Made by a program: the position numbers and the translations under genes
Part shown: positions 36,853-46,842 of the stretch, piece after piece
Position numbering within the stretch: the stretch's first letter is position 1
Layout: the number at the start of each line of letters is the position of its first letter
Notes under the pieces: generated by a model
Told to the model about the DNA's origin: nothing
The model's input: the letters and a program-made list of their open reading frames with translations, nothing else
Databases searched by the model: none
DNA from: Bacteroidaceae bacterium
Lineage (GTDB): Bacteria > Bacteroidota > Bacteroidia > Bacteroidales > Bacteroidaceae
Direction: 5' to 3'
DNA: 64,000 bases
NCBI GenBank assembly: GCA_017551925.1
Contig: JAFZKA010000056.1
Coordinates: 1 to 64,000 of the forward strand

Positions 36853-39177
36853 TCAGAAAGGATAACCCACAGCCAGGTGGAAAGCAAAATCCCTGCTGAA
36901 TTTCGGATGGAACAGAGGCAGTTTGCGGTAAAGCGTTTCTCCGGCCGGGTCATAGGCCTTCATACCTCCATCAAATCTGAGCACAAAGAAGCCGAAATCA
37001 AACCTCAATCCAAGGCCGTATGATACAGCTATCTGCTCATAAAAAGAGTCAAAACTGAACATACCACCTTTCTGTTCAGGATAATCACGTATTGTCCAGA
37101 TATTGCCGGCATCAACAAATGCCGCAGCATTGATTTTCCAGAACAATTTTGAACGATATTCCAGACTGGCTCCAAGTTTGATGTCACCTGACTGCTTAAT
37201 ATAATCTATAGTCTTATCTTCACCCTGATATGTTCCGGGGCCAAGTTCACGCACCGCCCAACCGCGAACGCTGTTGGCACCGCCGGCAAAATAGCGCTTT
37301 TCAAAAGGCAATATGGTTGAATTGCCGTACGGGACAGCAATACCCCACTCCATATGGAAAACCAGATTGTTTATCCTGTCCATACGCCAGTTTGCGGTAA
37401 AAGAGAAATCATGCTTGGCGTATTGAGAATAGACTATTCCCATAAACTTATATTGGCCGTTCTCACTCTCTTCAAACCCCAGAGGTTCAGACAACAGGTT
37501 CAGGACATTGCCCGATGTTTCAAAACCTGCACGTACTGAATACTGGAACGGATAGACAACCCCGACTTTTGCATTGGAATAATAGAACGTATAGCCTATC
37601 TTTGTAATAAGCAGGTCCTCATAGTTGTATTTGAGGATTGATTTCTTTGATGTAATCTGGTCAAGATACTCAGACCTGAAATGATCTGCAATCCATGGTA
37701 CGACAAGATAGTTCAGATCCAGCACATCAAGCCTGTGGGACATGCGCCACGCATCACTCCAATCATAACTCCAACCTGCTGAAAAGATTGTCTTCTGGAA
37801 CTCCGGACGCCGTTGTGCATTTATCTTGACACTGAACTGTGACGTGGCCTGACTGCGACGCTGCAAATCCTGCGTCATAAAAGGAACCAGGAACTCCGGA
37901 AATACGAGATTAGCCTCCATACCATACTCCAGATAGGTATCACCCGTATAACCGGGTAAATTGGATATGGATTCATATGCACCGCGCAACTTCAGGGTGA
38001 GTTGCTCGGATCCGCGGAACAGATTGCGATCCGTGAATGACAACGATGTTGCCGCTCCAAGATCACCTGCAGTGTTTGTCCCTTCAACCTCAAAACTGAA
38101 GGAATGCTTAGGCAGGGCTATCAGTGAGACATCGGCCTTAAGTTTATCATATGAACCTGGTATCTCCTCAAACCTTATATTGGAATACTTAAGTATGCTT
38201 AAACGGGATAAGGAACTATATGTTTTTGACACGGAATCAGAGTTGTAAATCATTCCCTCACGCAAGAAAGAGTGACTGTCTATGACCGACGAACGGAGCA
38301 TCGGCTTTCCGTCACAGTCTGAATAATAAACCCTGAATCCTTTGCAGGAATCAACGCACATACCGTTTGATGTCAGTGCGTTCTTTTTGTTATCTGAACT
38401 GCCTGACAAAGAATAGTCAACCGATGCTACTGAGAACTTGATATGTGGAGTGATCTTTCCGTCAGGTGACGTACTTTCATTATCCACTATCATTCTCAAT
38501 CCTACCTTTGAGGACCCTGTTACAGTATCGGCAACAAATGATATGTCATCCTTGTTGAAACGGTAGTATCCGTTCTTACGGACAAGTTCCACTATTCTGT
38601 TACGCTCATCATTAAGCACTCCCGCATCAAAGTTCATACCCTTGACCAAAAGGCTTTGTGATGCACCGGCACTGACAATCCCGTTGAGAATGCTGTCCTG
38701 AACGGTAACCATTATGGTATCTACCACAAACATCTTGCCGGTGTTGATATCAAACCTGACAGTAGCCTTAGGCCGTCGCGCTCTCTTAAATGATGTCTCT
38801 ACTCCTGCATTCAGATAACCTTCATTGACAAGAGCCTGCTTAATATCAACACACGATGCCTCAGAGAGAAGCGGCTCAAAAATAACCGGCTCCTCGCCCA
38901 TATTCCTGAGCATGCGGTTGATCTTACGATCTGTATTGGAACCTGAAAGGGAGTATATTCTCAACGGAACCCTGAACAGCCCGAACCATTTTGAATTGGG
39001 AGTCTGATACGAATAGTCCTTGTATTTTAAGACATCCAGACTTTTATTATCCGATGAACTGACCTCGACCTTATCAAGCAGATATGCATCCTTGGGAACA
39101 TATTTGTATATGGAACAGGACACCAGCCCAAAAGAGAAGGCAAGGCAAAGCACTGTTTTTACCGTAATCCTGTTCAT
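36853..39177 (-). CDS. tamL: TamL: BamA/TamA-family outer membrane lipoprotein
   Basis: The 774-residue protein has a lipoprotein signal ending LVSC and POTRA-like repeats (about 35-330). A 16-stranded Omp85 barrel follows, with the conserved FAGGANSVRGWAVRELGPG loop, and the protein ends LAVGYPF with a terminal Phe. The lipidated TamA form is specific to Bacteroidetes and is thought to act with TamB in lipid or protein transport to the outer membrane. The TrmH gene is divergent, an arrangement often seen in the order. Confidence 0.92.
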   Translation of the reverse strand: MNRITVKTVLCLAFSFGLVSCSIYKYVPKDAYLLDKVEVSSSDNKSLDVLKYKDYSYQTPNSKWFGLFRVPLRIYSLSGSNTDRKINRMLRNMGEEPVIFEPLLSEASCVDIKQALVNEGYLNAGVETSFKRARRPKATVRFDINTGKMFVVDTIMVTVQDSILNGIVSAGASQSLLVKGMNFDAGVLNDERNRIVELVRKNGYYRFNKDDISFVADTVTGSSKVGLRMIVDNESTSPDGKITPHIKFSVASVDYSLSGSSDNKKNALTSNGMCVDSCKGFRVYYSDCDGKPMLRSSVIDSHSFLREGMIYNSDSVSKTYSSLSRLSILKYSNIRFEEIPGSYDKLKADVSLIALPKHSFSFEVEGTNTAGDLGAATSLSFTDRNLFRGSEQLTLKLRGAYESISNLPGYTGDTYLEYGMEANLVFPEFLVPFMTQDLQRRSQATSQFSVKINAQRRPEFQKTIFSAGWSYDWSDAWRMSHRLDVLDLNYLVVPWIADHFRSEYLDQITSKKSILKYNYEDLLITKIGYTFYYSNAKVGVVYPFQYSVRAGFETSGNVLNLLSEPLGFEESENGQYKFMGIVYSQYAKHDFSFTANWRMDRINNLVFHMEWGIAVPYGNSTILPFEKRYFAGGANSVRGWAVRELGPGTYQGEDKTIDYIKQSGDIKLGASLEYRSKLFWKINAAAFVDAGNIWTIRDYPEQKGGMFSFDSFYEQIAVSYGLGLRFDFGFFVLRFDGGMKAYDPAGETLYRKLPLFHPKFSRDFAFHLAVGYPF

Positions 39178-39198
39178 ATCAGCATATCATTTAACCCG

Positions 39199-39229
39199 CA
39201 AAATTAAGCAAACTCCACCGCCTTTCAAA
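39199..39229 (-). promoter_or_regulatory. tamL promoter
   Basis: The minus strand shows TTTG (39229-39226), a 19-base spacer and TAATTTTG (39206-39199), a full match to the Bacteroidetes consensus 22 bases upstream of tamL. Confidence 0.75.
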
Positions 39230-39250
39230 GTATGGGTCATAAAAAATAAC

Positions 39251-39258
39251 TACCTTTA
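39251..39258 (+). promoter_or_regulatory. Putative -7 box of the TrmH-family gene
   Basis: TACCTTTA is one base from TAnnTTTG and lies 20 bases upstream of the ATG at 39278. Confidence 0.4.
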
Positions 39259-39277
39259 CACACATAAAACATAGGGT

Positions 39278-40033
39278 ATGCTCAGCAAGAATGACATCAA
39301 GGAAATCAAAGCACTGGAACAAAAGAAATTCCGATCAGCGAATGGACTGTTTGTAGCCGAAGGGCATAAACTGGTGAATGAGTTGTTAGATGTCTTTGAA
39401 TGTGTACTTGCGGCAGCGACTCCTGAATGGGACAGATTCGGGAGCAAGATTCCCGCTGCCCGTTTTGAGCCTGTCACCCCTGACGAACTCAAGCGGGCCA
39501 GCCTGCTTCAGAACCCGCAGGATGTTCTTGCCGTTTTCCGTATTCCGGACCATCAATGTCAATTTTCAACAGCAGCCACCGGCAATCTGGTGCTTGCACT
39601 TGACGACATTCAGGACCCCGGCAACCTTGGCACAATTGTACGTATAGCAGACTGGTTTGGGATAAGAGACATATTCTGTTCAAAAGGTACAGCCGATATA
39701 TACAATCCAAAATCAGTCCAGGCAACCATGGGAGCAATAGCACGGGTTCGCCTGCACTATATCGACCTGAAAAAGGAGTTGGAATCCTTAAAAGGGAATA
39801 TTCCCATTTATGGAACATTCCTTGACGGAGAAAACATCTACTCCAAAGACCTTTCAGCCAACGGTGTAATAATAATGGGAAATGAGGGCAACGGCATCAG
39901 CCAGGCAATAGAACAAACCGTTACAGACAAACTTCTGATTCCCGCCTGGCCTACGGGAGCAAAGACATCGGAATCACTCAACGTGGCTGTCGCCACCGCC
40001 ATCATCTGCGCCGAGTTCCGCCGCAGGAACTGA
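39278..40033 (+). CDS. TrmH/SpoU-family RNA 2'-O-methyltransferase
   Basis: The 251-residue enzyme methylates a ribose 2'-OH of tRNA or rRNA. The SPOUT trefoil-knot motifs are complete: motif 1 DPGNLGTIVRIADWFG, motif 2 IIMGNEGNGIS and motif 3 ESLNVAVATAIICAEFRR. An N-terminal substrate-binding domain precedes them (about 1-95). The target nucleotide is unknown. The last 60 bp overlap the convergent DUF4296 gene. Confidence 0.92.
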   Translation: MLSKNDIKEIKALEQKKFRSANGLFVAEGHKLVNELLDVFECVLAAATPEWDRFGSKIPAARFEPVTPDELKRASLLQNPQDVLAVFRIPDHQCQFSTAATGNLVLALDDIQDPGNLGTIVRIADWFGIRDIFCSKGTADIYNPKSVQATMGAIARVRLHYIDLKKELESLKGNIPIYGTFLDGENIYSKDLSANGVIIMGNEGNGISQAIEQTVTDKLLIPAWPTGAKTSESLNVAVATAIICAEFRRRN

Positions 40034-40822
40034 ATCGGCAGGCTCCGGTGCCATAAACTTTTCATGATACCTCATCAGGCTGATATCAGACAGCACAAGA
40101 AATGATGTACGTTTGTCTGTCTCATCAAGATAATTAACGGCGCCACGCAAAAATGAAAACTTGTATTTATTTGAAAGGACAATCATTAATGATACAGGTC
40201 CTGACTCGTTAACCACAGTGTCAACCGCATAGACGCTGTCATTGTATTCGGCCGATAAAGATATATAGGCCTTTTGCAATACAGGCGAGTCATCATGGAC
40301 GAACGTACCCTTCATGCTGAAGACAACCGTGTCACCTTTGTATATGGTGGAATCCTCTGAAATGGAAAAGGTCATTTTGTCCATGTATTCTGAAGTATTC
40401 AGCAGAGCCGCGCGGTCTAAATACCACATATCAATACTGTCTCCTGACCGGATATCAACAGACCTTTTCTCTATCTGGGCAAGTTCCTTGCTGGACCTGT
40501 GATATTCATCCTCAACCCTGTTGGAAAGACGCTTGTATATCTTGGCAAACTCCTTGGGATAGCGGGTGTACCATTTAAGAGACCTTTCAAATGACTCCTG
40601 ACTAACTTTGTTGTGGCTATAGACCCAATTGTAAAAGGCGGGACTCTTGAATTTTTCTTCTTTGGGCAATTCCGACACCAATGCCTGCGCCATATGGTAA
40701 TCATACAGGACAGACTCCATCTTTTTAGGTGAAAGCACATCATCGGGACGTTTCAGGCGACAACCGGAAAATGTCATCGCCACAATGGCCAGAAGCAATA
40801 TGTCAGTCAGTCTCCTTGACAT
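39974..40822 (-). CDS. DUF4296 lipoprotein
   Basis: The 282-residue lipoprotein has a signal ending TFSGC followed by the DUF4296 domain (about 30-120: PKKMESVLYDYHMAQAL, FERSLKWYTRYPKEFAKIYKRL), a Bacteroidetes-specific family of unknown function. The C-terminal tail is acidic and alanine/glycine rich and runs antisense to the conserved motif 3 of the TrmH gene. Start MSRRL at 40822 overlaps lspA by 20 bp; an upstream ATG at 40846 would spoil the lipoprotein signal. Confidence 0.85.
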   Translation of the reverse strand: MSRRLTDILLLAIVAMTFSGCRLKRPDDVLSPKKMESVLYDYHMAQALVSELPKEEKFKSPAFYNWVYSHNKVSQESFERSLKWYTRYPKEFAKIYKRLSNRVEDEYHRSSKELAQIEKRSVDIRSGDSIDMWYLDRAALLNTSEYMDKMTFSISEDSTIYKGDTVVFSMKGTFVHDDSPVLQKAYISLSAEYNDSVYAVDTVVNESGPVSLMIVLSNKYKFSFLRGAVNYLDETDKRTSFLVLSDISLMRYHEKFMAPEPADSVPAAELGADDGGGDSHVE

Positions 40823-41483
40823 CTTGATTGGAGGAGTTGCCGCCATAGTGAAGGCCCATATTTATCACTTTGGTATAAAAGAGCAGCAATGTCACCACAC
40901 CGCATGTGATGCATGAATCGGCAAAATTGAATACCGGGCCAAAGAAAATATCGCCTCCTACAAAAGGCATCCATTCGGGCCAGGTCCAGAGCGGGAAATA
41001 GAACATATCCACCACTTTGCCGTACAGGAACGGTGCGTATCCTTGTCCTAAAGGCACCATTGAGGCTATACCGTCAGGACCGTATGAACTCTCACTGAAA
41101 ATCAATCCGTAGAACATGCAATCCAAAAGGTTTCCTATCGCACCGGCTATTATAAAAGATGCGGTCACAATATATCCTGTAGGAAAGCCTTTATTGACAA
41201 TCCTGACAAGATACCATATAAAGAACCCGATGGCACAGATGCGGAACAGGGAGAGGAAAAGTTTGCCTATGATCTCCATTCCAAAAGCCATACCGTTGTT
41301 CTCAACAAACAGTATCTTGAACCATGAAGTGACATCAATGCTTTCACCCAGAGACATACCTGTTTTGACCACAATCTTGATGATCTGGTCTATAATCAGC
41401 ACTGACATGATTATTATCAGAGCCAACAGCCCCTGACGCGGGCATTTACTGCCGCCTGGATTGTTCTCCACCAACTGAATCAA
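40803..41483 (-). CDS. lspA: Lipoprotein signal peptidase (SPase II)
   Basis: The 226-residue inner-membrane aspartyl protease cleaves prolipoproteins. Four helices are visible, with catalytic aspartates in AIGNLLDCMFYG and FNFADSCITCG. It is longer than E. coli LspA (about 164) because of an expanded periplasmic loop (FSESSYGPDGIASMVPLGQGYAP), as usual in Bacteroidetes. It overlaps the DksA-like gene by 4 bp and the DUF4296 lipoprotein gene by 20 bp. Confidence 0.95.
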   Translation of the reverse strand: MIQLVENNPGGSKCPRQGLLALIIIMSVLIIDQIIKIVVKTGMSLGESIDVTSWFKILFVENNGMAFGMEIIGKLFLSLFRICAIGFFIWYLVRIVNKGFPTGYIVTASFIIAGAIGNLLDCMFYGLIFSESSYGPDGIASMVPLGQGYAPFLYGKVVDMFYFPLWTWPEWMPFVGGDIFFGPVFNFADSCITCGVVTLLLFYTKVINMGLHYGGNSSNQDVKETD

Positions 41484-41857
41484 TGCTTGTTCTGTTTGGC
41501 CTCAATGCAGAGTGTAGCGTGAGGTACAGCACGCAGGCGCTCCTTGGGTATGAGTTTGCCTGTCTCACGGCAGATACCGTATGTCTTGTTCTCAATACGT
41601 ACCAAAGCAGCCTGAAGTGACTGGATGAATTTCATCTGACGCTGGGCCAGACGGGTGGTTTCTTCTTTTGAAAGGGTGTTGGCGCCCTCTTCAAGAACCT
41701 TGTAAGTGGGAGAAGTGTCGTCTGTGCTGTTGTTGTCAGCATTCATCAGTGATGCCTTGAGTGCATCATAATCTCTCTGTGCAACTTCAAGTTTTTCATT
41801 GATAATCTGGCGGAACTCTTCAAGTTCCTCATCAGAATAACGGTTTTTCTCTGCCAT
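41480..41857 (-). CDS. TraR/DksA-family protein with incomplete zinc finger
   Basis: The 125-residue protein has a coiled-coil N-terminal half (about 5-75) and a DksA C-terminal region (YGICRETGKLIPKERLRAVPHATLCIEAK). Only two of the four zinc-finger cysteines remain, as in many Bacteroidetes DksA-like proteins, so zinc binding is doubtful. DksA proteins insert into the RNA polymerase secondary channel; whether this variant does so is unknown. It sits between ileS (32 bp) and lspA in a common operon. Confidence 0.88.
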   Translation of the reverse strand: MAEKNRYSDEELEEFRQIINEKLEVAQRDYDALKASLMNADNNSTDDTSPTYKVLEEGANTLSKEETTRLAQRQMKFIQSLQAALVRIENKTYGICRETGKLIPKERLRAVPHATLCIEAKQNKH

Positions 41858-41889
41858 AACGGGGAATTTTAAATTGGTTAAGGTTATTG

Positions 41890-44800
41890 TTATTTTTTCT
41901 CTATTTTCAGTTTGAATGAATAGTCGTCAAATGAGATATCCTCACCCTGCTCCATGCCGGGAACAAGTTCAATTGAATCAGCCAGAACCTGACTCTTTAT
42001 CCACTCCTCATACTCACGGACTGCTGCATCAGTCTCGGTACCGGAACTAAGCATCACCTTGATACGGTCTGTTATCTCCAGGCCTGTGAGTTTACGCATA
42101 TCCTGAATTCTCTTTTTGAGTTCACGGGCTATACCCTCGCGCTTGAGTTCATCGGTAAGTTGGATATCAAGGGCAACGGTGAGCGTACCCTCATTGGCTA
42201 CTACCCAACCCGGAATATCCTCGCTGAATATCTCAACCTCAGTGGTATCAACAGTGGCAGGAGTGCCGTTTATGTCAAATGTAAAGCTGCCGTTCTGCTC
42301 AAGAGCAGCCACATCCTCCTGGCTCATGTTCTGTACGGCAGCGGCAACGCCCTTCATGAGCGGACCGAATTTCTTGCCCAGCACCTTGAAGTTGCACTTT
42401 ACCTTCTTGACAAGCACGCTTGTAGCACCCTCAACGAACTCAACCTCCTTAACGTTCACCTCATCACGGATAAGTTCCTTTACAGGCTCCAAGTGTGAGC
42501 GAAGTTCAGCGGTAACAGGGATAAGTATCTTTTGCAACGGCTTGCGCACGTTGATCTTTACATCGTCACGCTTACGCAGGGCAAGCACCATTGAGGTGAG
42601 TTTCTGCGCAAGTTCCATGCGGGTCTCCAGTTCCTTGTCAACAAGAGCATCATTGCACTTGGGGAACTCAGCCAGATGAACTGACTGCGGAGCACCGGCA
42701 GTTACTGCGGTAAGGTCACGGTACAGACGGTCTGAATAGAACGGAGCAATGGGTGACATAAGTCTTGCGACAGTCTCCAAACATGTGTAAAGGGTCTGAT
42801 AAGCTGCAAGTTTATCCTGGCTCATGCTGCTGCCCCAATAACGGTCACGTGTCAGGTGAACGTACCAGTTGGACAGATAGTCGTTTACAAAGTTGGTGAT
42901 AAGACGGCCGGCACGTGTAGGCTCGTAGTCATCAAGACTCTCGCGGACCTCCTTGGTAAGAGAGTTCAGTTCACTCAATATCCAACGGTCCATAACGGGA
43001 CGCTCTGCTACTGCAATCTGAGCGGCAGAGTTGTCAAAGCCGTCAACGTTTGCATACTGTGCAAAGAACTTGTATGTATTGTGCAGTGTGCCGAAGAACT
43101 TGCGGGTAACATCCTTTACGCCCTCCTCATCAAACTTGAGGTTATCCCAAGGCTGGGCGTTGGTTATCATGTACCAGCGCAGTGCATCGGAACCGAACTG
43201 CTCTATCTCCTGGAACGGATCAACGGCATTGCCCAAACGCTTGGACATCTTGTTGCCGTTCTTGTCAAGCACAAGACCGTTTGAAATTACAGTCTTGAAT
43301 GAGACGCCGTCCTTGACCATTGTTGCAATGGCATGCAGTGTGTAGAACCAACCGCGTGTCTGGTCAACACCCTCGGCAATGAAATCGGCCGGGAACACAG
43401 TACCGTTGTCAATCAGTTCCTTGTTCTCAAACGGATAGTGCATCTGGGCGAACGGCATGGCGCCGCTGTCAAACCAGACGTCTATCAGGTCAAGTTCACG
43501 CTTCATGGGGCGGCCTGCCTCAGAAACCAGTATGATATCATCAACATACGGACGGTGCAGATCAATCTTATCATAATTCTCGGCAGTATAGACACCCGGC
43601 TGGAAACCTTTCTCCTTGAACGGATTTGATTTCATTACGCCGGCCTTGACAGCCTTCTCTATCTCATTATACAACTCCTCAACTGAACCGATGCAGAGTT
43701 CGTCGCCCTCATCATTGCGCCATATAGGCAGCGGAGTACCCCAGTAGCGGCTGCGGCTCAGGTTCCAGTCATTAAGGTTCTCAAGCCACTTTCCGAAACG
43801 GCCGGTACCGGTTGATTCCGGTTTCCACTTGATGGTGTTGTTGAGTTCCATCATCTTCTCCCTTGCGGCCGATGCCTTGATGAACCAGCTGTCAAGCGGA
43901 TAGTAGAGCACGGGCTTATCGGTACGCCAGCAGTGCGGGTAGTTGTGAATATGCTTTTCTATCTTGAAGGCTGTACCCTCCTGCTTCATGCGGATGCACA
44001 GATATACGTTAAGATCCTCAGCCTTTGATGCGGCAGCCTCATCATACTTGCCACCCTCATTGAACTTGGGATCATATGCGTTCTTTACATAAGCGCCCTG
44101 ATACTCCTTGTAGAGGTCTGCATCAACGCAGTTCTTTACAAAGTCAGGATCCAACTCATCCATCAGCCAGTACTTACCTGTAAAGTCAACCATAGGACGG
44201 GTCTCCATCTTGCGGTTGATCATGAAGAGTGAAGGTATGCCTGCGGCCTTGGCCACGAATGCGTCATCGGCACCGAATGTGGGTGCTATATGTACTATAC
44301 CGGTACCATCCTCAGTGGTAACATAATCACCCGGAATAACGCGGAAACCGGCATCGGATGTCTGGATTGAACTGTCCTCTGCCTTGAATACGGGCTTAAC
44401 CCACGGGAAGAGTTGCTTGTAGTGCATGCCAAGCAGGTCTGCACCCTTGTACTCGGCTACAATCTGATAAGGAATGACCTTGTCACCCTGCTTGTATGAA
44501 TCCAGTGCCAGTTCTGCACCCTTGGGATCAAAGTAAGCAGAGAGACGCTCCTTGGCCATAACAGCAGTAATTGGCTGACCGTTATATGGGTTGTAAGTAC
44601 GTACTGCTACGTAATCAATCTTACCCCCTACGCAGAGTGCAGTGTTTGAAGGCAGTGTCCACGGGGTTGTGGTCCATGCCAGAAATACCGGTGTGCCCCA
44701 CCCTGTCATCTCAGGCTTGGGATCAGTCATGGTAAACTGAGCGGTCACCGTGGTATCCTTAACGTCACGATAGCAGCCCGGCTGGTTCAACTCATGGCTT

Positions 44801-45372
44801 GAAAGGCCTGTACCTGCTGCAGGTGAATAAGGCTGGATTGTATATCCTTTATAAAGATAACCCTTGCCGTAAAGTTGCTTGAGCAGCCACCAGAGGGTCT
44901 CTATGTAACGGTTGTCATATGTGATGTAGGGGTTGTCCAGGTCCACCCAGTAACCAATTTTCTGTGTCAGGTCACTCCAGTGAGCCTTGTATTTCATAAC
45001 CTCGGTACGGCAGTTCATGTTGTAGTCATCAACAGAAATCTTCTTGCCTATATCCTCTTTGGTTATGCCCAGTTTCTTTTCAACTCCAAGTTCAACCGGC
45101 AGTCCGTGGGTATCCCAACCGGCCTTACGGTTAACCTGATAGCCGCACATGGTCTTGTAGCGGCAGAATGTGTCCTTTATGGTACGTGCCATAACGTGGT
45201 GAATGCCGGGCATTCCGTTGGCCGAGGGAGGTCCCTCATAGAATACAAATGAAGGGCATCCTTCACGCTCCTTTATGCTGCGTGCAAAAAGATCCTCCTT
45301 AAGCCAGTCTTCCAACACCTCCTTGTTGACCTTTGACAGGTCCAACTGTCCACGTTCTGCGAACTTTTTCAT
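41890..45372 (-). CDS. ileS: Isoleucyl-tRNA synthetase
   Basis: The 1160-residue class I synthetase carries the HIGH-type motif in PPSANGMPGIHHVMAR and the KMSKR loop (NGNKMSKRLGNAVDP). The large CP1 editing domain (about 190-400) hydrolyses Val-tRNA(Ile), and an anticodon-binding domain and long C-terminal region follow. The size is that of the longer, eukaryote-like IleRS type found in Bacteroidetes. It is the first gene of the ileS, dksA-like, lspA, DUF4296 operon. Confidence 0.98.
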   Translation of the reverse strand: MKKFAERGQLDLSKVNKEVLEDWLKEDLFARSIKEREGCPSFVFYEGPPSANGMPGIHHVMARTIKDTFCRYKTMCGYQVNRKAGWDTHGLPVELGVEKKLGITKEDIGKKISVDDYNMNCRTEVMKYKAHWSDLTQKIGYWVDLDNPYITYDNRYIETLWWLLKQLYGKGYLYKGYTIQPYSPAAGTGLSSHELNQPGCYRDVKDTTVTAQFTMTDPKPEMTGWGTPVFLAWTTTPWTLPSNTALCVGGKIDYVAVRTYNPYNGQPITAVMAKERLSAYFDPKGAELALDSYKQGDKVIPYQIVAEYKGADLLGMHYKQLFPWVKPVFKAEDSSIQTSDAGFRVIPGDYVTTEDGTGIVHIAPTFGADDAFVAKAAGIPSLFMINRKMETRPMVDFTGKYWLMDELDPDFVKNCVDADLYKEYQGAYVKNAYDPKFNEGGKYDEAAASKAEDLNVYLCIRMKQEGTAFKIEKHIHNYPHCWRTDKPVLYYPLDSWFIKASAAREKMMELNNTIKWKPESTGTGRFGKWLENLNDWNLSRSRYWGTPLPIWRNDEGDELCIGSVEELYNEIEKAVKAGVMKSNPFKEKGFQPGVYTAENYDKIDLHRPYVDDIILVSEAGRPMKRELDLIDVWFDSGAMPFAQMHYPFENKELIDNGTVFPADFIAEGVDQTRGWFYTLHAIATMVKDGVSFKTVISNGLVLDKNGNKMSKRLGNAVDPFQEIEQFGSDALRWYMITNAQPWDNLKFDEEGVKDVTRKFFGTLHNTYKFFAQYANVDGFDNSAAQIAVAERPVMDRWILSELNSLTKEVRESLDDYEPTRAGRLITNFVNDYLSNWYVHLTRDRYWGSSMSQDKLAAYQTLYTCLETVARLMSPIAPFYSDRLYRDLTAVTAGAPQSVHLAEFPKCNDALVDKELETRMELAQKLTSMVLALRKRDDVKINVRKPLQKILIPVTAELRSHLEPVKELIRDEVNVKEVEFVEGATSVLVKKVKCNFKVLGKKFGPLMKGVAAAVQNMSQEDVAALEQNGSFTFDINGTPATVDTTEVEIFSEDIPGWVVANEGTLTVALDIQLTDELKREGIARELKKRIQDMRKLTGLEITDRIKVMLSSGTETDAAVREYEEWIKSQVLADSIELVPGMEQGEDISFDDYSFKLKIEKK

Positions 45373-45436
45373 TATAATTTCCTAATATTCAAATGTTTAG
45401 CACCATAATCCGGGACCCCTGCCCCGTAATTTGCCG

Positions 45437-45444
45437 CAAATTTA
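45437..45444 (-). promoter_or_regulatory. -7 promoter box of ileS
   Basis: TAAATTTG on the minus strand, about 65 bases upstream of the ileS ATG. The short leader leaves no room for a T-box. Confidence 0.5.
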
Positions 45445-45488
45445 CTCATTTTATTATTAAGAAAGCCCCTTGTAGTATGTTATTTTAG

Positions 45489-45496
45489 TAACTTCG
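45489..45496 (+). promoter_or_regulatory. Putative -7 box of the his-lys operon
   Basis: TAACTTCG differs by one base from TAnnTTTG and lies 25 bases upstream of the hisH ATG. No histidine-rich leader peptide or attenuator is visible. Confidence 0.35.
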
Positions 45497-45521
45497 CGGC
45501 TGAAAACTGACATCAGCAAAA

Positions 45522-46112
45522 ATGAACGTTGCAATAGTCAAATACAATGCCGGAAACATACGCTCGGTCATAGGCGCACTGACCAGACTTGGCGTGACTC
45601 CCATCCTGACTGATAATGATGAAGAACTGAGACGTGCCGATAAAGTGATATTCCCTGGTGTAGGCGAGGCCAGCACTACAATGGAGTACCTCAAAGCGCA
45701 TGGTCTGGACCGCATAATCAAGGACCTGAAGCAGCCGGTGCTGGGTATCTGCCTTGGACAGCAACTCATGTGCAGCCAAAGCGAGGAGGGTAACGCTGAG
45801 TGCCTGGGGATATTTGATGTGCCCGTACTCAAATTCCAGCCCACAAGACATGAGGATAAGGTTCCGCACATGGGATGGAACACCATAGAGACCACAGGTG
45901 ACGGCCTGTTCAAAGGCTTCAGCAAGCCGGAGTTTGTCTATTTTGTACACAGTTTCTATGTACCGGTGTGCGAGTGGACTGCCGCAAAGACAGAATACAT
46001 AGTTCCGTTCAGCGCCTCACTCCACAAGGATAATTTCTACGCCACTCAGTTCCACCCGGAGAAAAGCGGCCCCACAGGAGAGCGCATTCTTAAGAATTTT
46101 CTTGACATTTAA
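45522..46112 (+). CDS. hisH: Imidazole glycerol phosphate synthase, glutaminase subunit
   Basis: The 196-residue class I glutamine amidotransferase supplies ammonia to HisF. The nucleophilic Cys is in GICLGQQLM and the catalytic His/Glu pair in TQFHPEKSG. It is the first gene of the his-ftsE-lys operon; hisA follows 5 bp later. Confidence 0.97.
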   Translation: MNVAIVKYNAGNIRSVIGALTRLGVTPILTDNDEELRRADKVIFPGVGEASTTMEYLKAHGLDRIIKDLKQPVLGICLGQQLMCSQSEEGNAECLGIFDVPVLKFQPTRHEDKVPHMGWNTIETTGDGLFKGFSKPEFVYFVHSFYVPVCEWTAAKTEYIVPFSASLHKDNFYATQFHPEKSGPTGERILKNFLDI

Positions 46113-46117
46113 GAACA

Positions 46118-46840
46118 ATGGACATAATTCCCGCAATTGACATAATAGACGGTAAGTGCGTACGCCTGACCAAGGGTGACTACAACATATGCAAGACCTA
46201 CAGCGATAATCCGCTGGACATGGCACTCAGATTCCAGGACGCCGGCATAAAACGCCTGCATCTGGTAGATCTGGACGGTGCCCGCAGCAAGCATATCGTC
46301 AATCACCCCACCCTTGAATCAATAGCGACCCACACCGACCTGACCATTGATTTTGGCGGCGGCATCAAGGCACGGACCGACCTGGAGACTGCACTTGGAT
46401 GCGGAGCACAGATGGTTACCGTAGGCAGCACTGCAGTGGAGCATCCCGAACTCATGGCAGAATGGATAGAGGAGTTTGGCCAGGAACACATAATCCTTGG
46501 AGCCGATGCCCGTGACGGCAAGATCTCCGTAAACGGCTGGAAAGAAGACAGCGCCATTGAACTTGACGATTTCATAAGTGACTATATGAAAAAGGGTATC
46601 AGCAAGGTGCTCTGTACCGACATCAACAAAGACGGAATGCTTCAGGGTCCCTCGGTGGAACTCTACCGCCAACTGCTGACCAAGTTCCCTGACATATATC
46701 TGATAGCAAGCGGAGGGGTGAGTTCCGTTGATGACCTGATGCGTCTCAAGGAGGCCGGACTGCCCGCAGCGATTGTAGGCAAAGCCTATTATGAGGGACG
46801 CATTACCATTGAGCAACTATCTGAACTAAGCCAAAACTGA
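46118..46840 (+). CDS. hisA: Phosphoribosylformimino-AICAR-phosphate isomerase
   Basis: The 240-residue (beta/alpha)8-barrel isomerase carries out the fourth step of histidine synthesis. The N-terminal [19 protein letters not shown] and the C-terminal [11 protein letters not shown] phosphate-binding motif are intact, with the catalytic Asp at position 7. It lies 2 bp from hisF. Confidence 0.97.
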   Translation: MDIIPAIDIIDGKCVRLTKGDYNICKTYSDNPLDMALRFQDAGIKRLHLVDLDGARSKHIVNHPTLESIATHTDLTIDFGGGIKARTDLETALGCGAQMVTVGSTAVEHPELMAEWIEEFGQEHIILGADARDGKISVNGWKEDSAIELDDFISDYMKKGISKVLCTDINKDGMLQGPSVELYRQLLTKFPDIYLIASGGVSSVDDLMRLKEAGLPAAIVGKAYYEGRITIEQLSELSQN

Positions 46841-46842
46841 TC

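Noticed and set aside
42116-43629. Several long plus-strand ORFs opposite ileS
   Set aside because: They are low-complexity Ser/Leu/Val-rich shadows of the biased codon use of ileS; ileS motifs cover the region.
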